From positions 1 to 10,213 of the forward strand of contig QMQS01000030.1 of NCBI GenBank assembly GCA_003650585.1: 10,213 nt of DNA, read 5' to 3'. The notes under the pieces are model-generated. The model was not told the origin of the DNA. It searched no databases and saw only the letters and a program-made list of their open reading frames with translations. This document shows, piece after piece, positions 6,623 to 10,213 of this stretch; the first letter of the stretch is position 1; every line of letters starts with the position of its first letter. This stretch comes from Candidatus Woesearchaeota archaeon. GTDB lineage: Archaea > Nanobdellota > Nanobdellia > Woesearchaeales > B29-G15. Both the position numbers and the translations under genes were made by a program.

Positions 6623-7237
6623 ATGATAGTGATTGTGGATTATGGCTTAGGAAACTTAAGAGCAGTCTTACACAAAATTAAGAAGGTTGGAGGTGTGGCA
6701 AAGATTTCTTCTAAGATTGAAGATATCGAAAATGCTGACAAGATCATTCTTTTAGGTGTGGGAAGTTTTGCGGAGGGTATGAAAAACCTGAAACAATTGG
6801 GCTTGTTACCTGTTTTAACTAAGAAAGCAATGGAAGAAAAAGTGCCAATATTAGGAATTTGTTTGGGGATGCAGTTATTCACAAAGTGGAGTGAAGAAGG
6901 AGAAATAGAGGGTTTAGGTTGGATCAATGCTAAAACAAAGAGGTTTAGGGTCGAAAGAACAAACCTCAAGGTGCCTCACATGGGCTGGAATTCTATTATT
7001 ATAAAAAAGGATAATCCACTCCTTAGAGGCATTCAAGATAAAGCATGGTTCTATTTTGTTCACTCTTACCATTTGGATTGTGAAGATGAAGCAATAATAT
7101 CAGCAACTACCCATTATGGTTATGAATTTCCCTCTATTATAATGTCAAACAATCTGTTTGGTGTACAGTTCCACCCTGAAAAAAGTCACAAAGATGGTTT
7201 GACCTTGCTTAGGAATTTTGTTGAGATAAAATGTTGA
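6623..7237 (+). CDS. hisH: HisH-like glutamine amidotransferase (glutaminase) subunit for sugar amidination
   Basis: Class I glutaminase of 204 residues that hydrolyses glutamine and channels ammonia to the HisF-like partner. The N terminus MIVIVDYGLGNLRAV is typical of HisH. The nucleophile motif is GICLGMQL (Cys80), and the other triad members lie in VQFHPEKSH (His184, Glu186); KVPHMGWN and WFYFVHSY are also conserved HisH features. Seven bases overlap with the HisF-like gene, which is followed by a WbpG-type amidotransferase. This arrangement is known from bacterial O-antigen and archaeal N-glycan loci, where the pair feeds ammonia for acetamidino-sugar formation. A histidine-biosynthetic role is unlikely because no other his genes are present and the partner lacks HisF Asp11. 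The start is discussed at the ribosome-binding-site entry; the alternative is 6605. Confidence 0.92.
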   Translation: MIVIVDYGLGNLRAVLHKIKKVGGVAKISSKIEDIENADKIILLGVGSFAEGMKNLKQLGLLPVLTKKAMEEKVPILGICLGMQLFTKWSEEGEIEGLGWINAKTKRFRVERTNLKVPHMGWNSIIIKKDNPLLRGIQDKAWFYFVHSYHLDCEDEAIISATTHYGYEFPSIIMSNNLFGVQFHPEKSHKDGLTLLRNFVEIKC

Positions 7238-7992
7238 AGATAAGGGTAATCCCCTGTTTGTTGCTCAAGGGTTTGGGTTTGGTGAAAACAGTGCAGTTCA
7301 AAAATCCCAGGTACATTGGAGACCCAATAAATGCTGTAAGGATTTTTAATGAGAAAGAAGCTGACGAATTAATCTTTTTGGATATAACGGCTTCTGAAGA
7401 AAGAAGGGTTATTTCACTTGAACTTGTATCAAAAATTGCTGAGGAGTGTTTCATGCCTTTTTGTGTTGGGGGTGGTATAAGAACCTTAGAAGATATCAAA
7501 CAGCTATTGGGTGCTGGTGCAGAAAAGGTGGCAATAAATACATTTGCAATTGAACATCCTGGGTTCATTAAAAAGGCCTCAACAATGTTTGGTGCTCAAA
7601 GTATAGTTGTTTCAATTGATGCAAAAAGAAGAAAAGATGGCTCGTACGAAGTATATACATGTGGAGGGAAAAACCCCACTGGGCTCGATCCTTTAGAAGT
7701 TGCTTTACGCGTGGAGAAGAATGGGGCTGGGGAAATTCTCTTGAACTCGATAGATAAGGATGGCACAATGGAAGGGTACGATATAGAGCTTATTAAAAGT
7801 GTCGCCCGTAAATTGAATATTCCAGTTATTGCTTGTGGAGGTGCTGGAAAACTTGAACATTTCTATGATGCTGTAAAAAATGGGGGTGCCTCAGCTGTCG
7901 CAGCTGGGAGTCTTTTTGTTTATCATGGTCCCAGGAGAGCTGTGCTGATAAACTATCCATCAAAAGAAGAATTGGAGAAAATATTTAGGTGA
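7231..7992 (+). CDS. hisF: HisF-like ammonia-channelling subunit for sugar amidination (HisF2 type)
   Basis: A 253-residue (beta/alpha)8 protein clearly related to imidazole glycerol phosphate synthase HisF. Conserved strands include FLDITAS (Asp51), VGGGIRTLED (79-88), VVSIDAKR with Asp130, GEILLNSIDKDGT (167-179) and IACGGAG (200-206). The first strand reads IPCLLLKGLG, so the catalytic Asp11 of histidine-pathway HisF is Leu11. The C terminus (GSLFVYHGPRRAVLINYPS, 226-244) extends and differs from classical HisF. Both features fit, from memory, the O-antigen/flagellin-glycan HisF2 group that partners WbpG/PseA-type amidotransferases. It would form the barrel through which ammonia from the HisH-like subunit reaches the sugar amidotransferase. 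The start overlaps HisH by seven bases. Automatic annotation is likely to mislabel it as a histidine-biosynthesis enzyme. Confidence 0.93.
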   Translation: MLKIRVIPCLLLKGLGLVKTVQFKNPRYIGDPINAVRIFNEKEADELIFLDITASEERRVISLELVSKIAEECFMPFCVGGGIRTLEDIKQLLGAGAEKVAINTFAIEHPGFIKKASTMFGAQSIVVSIDAKRRKDGSYEVYTCGGKNPTGLDPLEVALRVEKNGAGEILLNSIDKDGTMEGYDIELIKSVARKLNIPVIACGGAGKLEHFYDAVKNGGASAVAAGSLFVYHGPRRAVLINYPSKEELEKIFR

Positions 7993-7994
7993 TC
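7988..7994 (+). promoter_or_regulatory. Strong archaeal ribosome-binding site (GGTGATC) across the hisF stop codon
   Basis: GGTGATC is complementary to the conserved 3' end of archaeal 16S rRNA and contains the TGA stop of the HisF-like gene (7990-7992). It lies three bases before the GTG at 7998, or five if only GGTGA is counted. It therefore supports 7998 over the GTG at 7989, which overlaps the motif itself. Confidence 0.65.
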
Positions 7995-7997
7995 TAT

Positions 7998-9137
7998 GTG
8001 AAAAAGATTCAAATATGTACACGATGCATTCTCGATGAAACTGTGCCTGATATTAAATTTGATGAGCAGGGTGTGTGTAACTATTGCAAGATGTACGAAC
8101 GAATGAATGTGCTTTATCCCCTCAACAAAGAGGGTAAACAAAAACTGAACAAATTAATCACTCAGATTAAAGCTTCAGGTAAGAACAAGAGATACGATTG
8201 CGTAGTGGGTGTGAGTGGTGGTAGGGACAGTTCATTCACTTTACTCATGGCAAAGAAGTTCAAGCTTAGGCCACTTGCTGTTCATGTTGATAATGGTTGG
8301 AACACAGAGATTTCAGTTTCTAATATAAAACAAGTAACAAGTCGACTGGGGGTAGACCTTTACACCGTGGTGCTTGACTGGGAAGAGTTTAAGGACCTAC
8401 AACTCGCATTCTTAAAAGCTTCTGTACCAGATGGAGAGATACCTACTGATATAGCAATCTTTGGGGCATTGCACAGGGTTGCTGCTCAGGAAGGAGTGAG
8501 GTACATAATAGAAGGTCACAACTTTAGGACAGAGGGTAATTGCCCTAGAGATTGGACTTACATGGACGGAAGGTATATCCGAAGTATAAACAAAAGGTTT
8601 GGGAGTGTTAAACTGAGGGATTACCCAAACCTCACTCTATTGAGGCTTCTCTACTATGTCCTAATAAAAAGGATTAAGGTGATTAGACTTTTAGAGTACC
8701 TGCCTTATTCTCAAAAGGAGATAACAAAAATAGTGAAGAGGGAGTTAGGATGGCGAGAGTACGGTGAGAAGCACTATGAATCAAGATATACTCGCTTTTT
8801 CCAGGGCTATATCTTACCAAGGAAGTTTGGTATAGATAAGAGGAAGGTGCACCTCTCTGCACAGATTCGCTCAGGGCAGATTACTCGAGAAGCAGCACTT
8901 AAGCGAATAAAGAAACCCCCCATATCAGAGGCGCAGGCACAAGAGGATAAGGAGTATGTGCTTAAGAAATTGGGGCTGAGTGAGGAAGAATTTGAGAAAA
9001 TACTAAGCCTACCACCTAAAAGTTTTAGAGACTACCCAACTTATTACAGCATCATTAGGTTCTTTAGACCTGCTATCTTCCTGGCTTGTAAGGCTCAAAT
9101 CTTGCCTATGAGTTTATATGAAAAATATGCAAAATGA
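7998..9137 (+). CDS. N-acetyl sugar amidotransferase (WbpG/PseA/AglX-like), acetamidino-sugar forming
   Basis: A 379-residue PP-loop (adenine nucleotide alpha-hydrolase-like) ATP pyrophosphatase. The N terminus has two Cys pairs, CTRC (Cys7, Cys10) and CNYC (Cys27, Cys30), separated by DEQGVC, typical of the family and probably zinc binding. The PP-loop is VSGGRDSS (72-79). EGHNFRTEG (172-180), then GEKHYESRYTRFFQ and DKRKVHLS in the C-terminal half, match what I recall of N-acetyl sugar amidotransferases. The enzyme activates the acetamido carbonyl of a nucleotide sugar with ATP and adds ammonia delivered by the HisH/HisF pair, giving an acetamidino group. The start is GTG at 7998, chosen from the ribosome-binding site; GTG at 7989 would add three residues. 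Neighbouring WbpA/B/I-like genes point to a ManNAc3NAmA-type product rather than pseudaminic or legionaminic acid amidination. Confidence 0.92.
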   Translation: MKKIQICTRCILDETVPDIKFDEQGVCNYCKMYERMNVLYPLNKEGKQKLNKLITQIKASGKNKRYDCVVGVSGGRDSSFTLLMAKKFKLRPLAVHVDNGWNTEISVSNIKQVTSRLGVDLYTVVLDWEEFKDLQLAFLKASVPDGEIPTDIAIFGALHRVAAQEGVRYIIEGHNFRTEGNCPRDWTYMDGRYIRSINKRFGSVKLRDYPNLTLLRLLYYVLIKRIKVIRLLEYLPYSQKEITKIVKRELGWREYGEKHYESRYTRFFQGYILPRKFGIDKRKVHLSAQIRSGQITREAALKRIKKPPISEAQAQEDKEYVLKKLGLSEEEFEKILSLPPKSFRDYPTYYSIIRFFRPAIFLACKAQILPMSLYEKYAK

Positions 9138-9143
9138 TTGGAT

Positions 9144-10160
9144 ATGAGGATTTTGATTGATATTGGACACCCAGGGCATGTACACTTCTTTAAGAATTTC
9201 ATTTCCGAGATGAAGAGTAAGGGTCACGAGATCTTAGTGATTGCAAAAAGAAAGGAGGTTACATATGAGCTCTTGAGGGCATATCGCATTCCTTATGTTC
9301 CTTACATCACTCACCATAAGGGGATATTAGGTAAAGTGGGCACATACGCAATTGTGATAAAGAAGATTTACTCCATTTGTCGCACATTTAAACCAGACAT
9401 CGCTTTAGGAATAGCGGATTTCTATCTAGCTCAGGTTTGCAGGGCTTTGGGCATTAGGTGTTACATATTTGACGACACAGAGCACTCCAAGGTTGAGATT
9501 GCCCTTTACAAGCCATTTGCCACACGAATTATCACACCCGCCTGTTTTATGAAGAACTTAGGTAAGAAACAAGTGAGGTACAATGGCTTTCATGAACTGG
9601 CTTACTTACATCCCAATTATTTTTCACCAGATCCAACGGTTCTTAAGCAGTTGGGCGTAAAAGAGCGGGAGTACTTTGTGTTGAGGTTTGTGGCCTGGGG
9701 TGCGGCCCACGATGTTGGTAAATCTGGTTTGAGCTATGCAGACAAGTATAAAATAATAGAAATATTGAAAAAGAGGGGTAAGGTGTTTATTTCGTCAGAG
9801 AAACCACTACCAAGGGGGATGGAGGGTTACAGAATGGCCATCCCTCCTGAACAGATGCACGATGCTCTATACTTTACTAGAATGGTAATAAGTGAAGGAG
9901 GAACTACTGCGACCGAGGCAGCAGTTTTGGGTGTACCAACTGTGCACATAACTCCTACTGCAAAATTTTCAGGAGTTCATAATGAGTTGAAGAGGTATGA
10001 ATTGAAATTCTTCTTTAATAATCTAAACGAAGCAAAACCAACAATTGAAATGATGCTAAAAAAGCAGGATATCAGGGAGATATGGCAGAAGAAAAGGGCC
10101 AAACTATTAAAAGACAAAATAGATGTAACCAAATGGGTGATGAATTTTGTTGAGAGCTAA
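9144..10160 (+). CDS. DUF354 family protein, probable GT-B-like glycosyltransferase
   Basis: The N terminus MRILIDIGHPGHVHFFKNF is the hallmark of DUF354 (PF04007), and the full length of 338 residues is normal for it. Other recognisable stretches are ALGIADFYLAQVCRALG, FDDTEHSKVE, RFVAWGAAHDVGKSGLS and SEGGTTATEAAVLGVPTVH; the last resembles the nucleotide-sugar-binding region of GT-B enzymes such as MurG and UDP-GlcNAc 2-epimerase. No biochemical function is established that I know of. It follows the amidotransferase by six bases with no gap for a promoter, so it shares that transcript. It is the only candidate sugar transferase in the window apart from the GPT-like enzyme. I chose ATG 9144, which gives the family's usual N terminus; a TTG at 9138 would add two residues. 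Confidence 0.85.
   Translation: MRILIDIGHPGHVHFFKNFISEMKSKGHEILVIAKRKEVTYELLRAYRIPYVPYITHHKGILGKVGTYAIVIKKIYSICRTFKPDIALGIADFYLAQVCRALGIRCYIFDDTEHSKVEIALYKPFATRIITPACFMKNLGKKQVRYNGFHELAYLHPNYFSPDPTVLKQLGVKEREYFVLRFVAWGAAHDVGKSGLSYADKYKIIEILKKRGKVFISSEKPLPRGMEGYRMAIPPEQMHDALYFTRMVISEGGTTATEAAVLGVPTVHITPTAKFSGVHNELKRYELKFFFNNLNEAKPTIEMMLKKQDIREIWQKKRAKLLKDKIDVTKWVMNFVES
10136..10143 (+). promoter_or_regulatory. Ribosome-binding site (GGTGATGA) for the last, partial gene
   Basis: GGTGATGA inside the end of the DUF354 gene is a good match to the archaeal Shine-Dalgarno core. It lies three bases before the TTG at 10147 and six before the TTG at 10150, supporting a TTG start that overlaps the DUF354 stop. 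An in-frame stop at 10141-10143 excludes any start further upstream. Confidence 0.45.
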
Positions 10161-10213
10161 CTCTAATAAGATATTAATATTCGGGTGGGACGGTGCAAGT
10201 TTTGATTATATGC
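10150..10213 (+). CDS. Alkaline-phosphatase-superfamily phosphodiesterase / nucleotide pyrophosphatase-like, N-terminal fragment
   Basis: Only about 21 codons are inside the window. The frame reads KILIFGWDGASFDYM shortly after a TTG start. This is the first strand and metal-binding Asp (WDGA) of the type I phosphodiesterase/nucleotide pyrophosphatase branch of the alkaline phosphatase superfamily, whose usual opening is close to VLVIGLDGATFD. The next residue after GA is Ser, where the family commonly has Thr or Ser later in the same strand region. The gene overlaps the DUF354 stop, so it belongs to the same transcript. Possible starts are TTG 10147 or 10150; no ATG or GTG is available in frame before the conserved motif. 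The fragment is too short to name a substrate. Confidence 0.6.
   Translation, partial: MRANSNKILIFGWDGASFDYM

Noticed and set aside
6623..7992. Histidine biosynthesis operon (HisH-HisF)
   Set aside because: No other his genes are present, HisF Asp11 is Leu, and the pair overlaps into a WbpG-type sugar amidotransferase among nucleotide-sugar genes.
1..10213. CRISPR array, tRNA/rRNA genes, insertion sequences or phage genes
   Set aside because: No spaced direct repeats, RNA-gene signatures, transposase motifs or terminal repeats were seen. Nearly every base is in a glycan-related coding frame and no gap reaches 300 bases.

Overview
This window is a densely packed surface-glycan biosynthesis locus with every gene on the + strand and no gap longer than about 45 bases. 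The host is almost certainly an archaeon. Three intergenic gaps each hold a TTTAAATA- or TTATAAAA-type TATA box 28-30 bases before a start codon, which implies leaderless or very short-leader mRNAs. Ribosome-binding sites, where visible, are of the archaeal GGTGAT type. The lipid-linked sugar-phosphate transferase is of the archaeal/eukaryal Alg7-like kind. The lineage cannot be fixed further from the sequence.

Layout. (A) Positions 2-2713, an overlapping run: the C-terminal part of a Gfo/Idh/MocA sugar dehydrogenase (WbpB-like), a nucleotide-sugar 6-dehydrogenase (WbpA/WecC-like) and a GlcNAc-1-phosphate transferase-like membrane enzyme. (B) 2755-3813, behind its own TATA box: a UDP-HexNAc 2-epimerase with WbpI-like signature variants. 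(C) 3853-6571, behind a second TATA box: a PHP-domain metal phosphoesterase, a CE4/NodB-type deacetylase and an ATP-grasp ligase, translationally overlapping. (D) 6623-end, behind a third TATA box: HisH-like glutaminase, HisF-like cyclase, N-acetyl sugar amidotransferase (WbpG/PseA family), a DUF354 protein, and the first codons of an alkaline-phosphatase-superfamily phosphodiesterase.

How they fit together. The HisH/HisF pair sits directly before the WbpG-type amidotransferase, and the HisF has Leu where histidine-pathway HisF has its catalytic Asp11. This is therefore not histidine biosynthesis but the ammonia-supplying module that turns an N-acetyl group into an acetamidino group. With the 3-dehydrogenase, 6-dehydrogenase and 2-epimerase, the window covers most of the route to a UDP-2-acetamido-3-acetamidino-mannuronic acid (UDP-ManNAc3NAmA). 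That route is known from Pseudomonas aeruginosa O-antigen, and the sugar occurs in the N-glycan of Methanococcus maripaludis. The aminotransferase (WbpE) and acetyltransferase (WbpD) steps are absent and may lie upstream. The GPT-like enzyme suggests assembly on a polyprenyl/dolichyl carrier. The ATP-grasp ligase, deacetylase, PHP protein, DUF354 protein and phosphodiesterase are candidate tailoring or transfer enzymes; their exact roles are inference.
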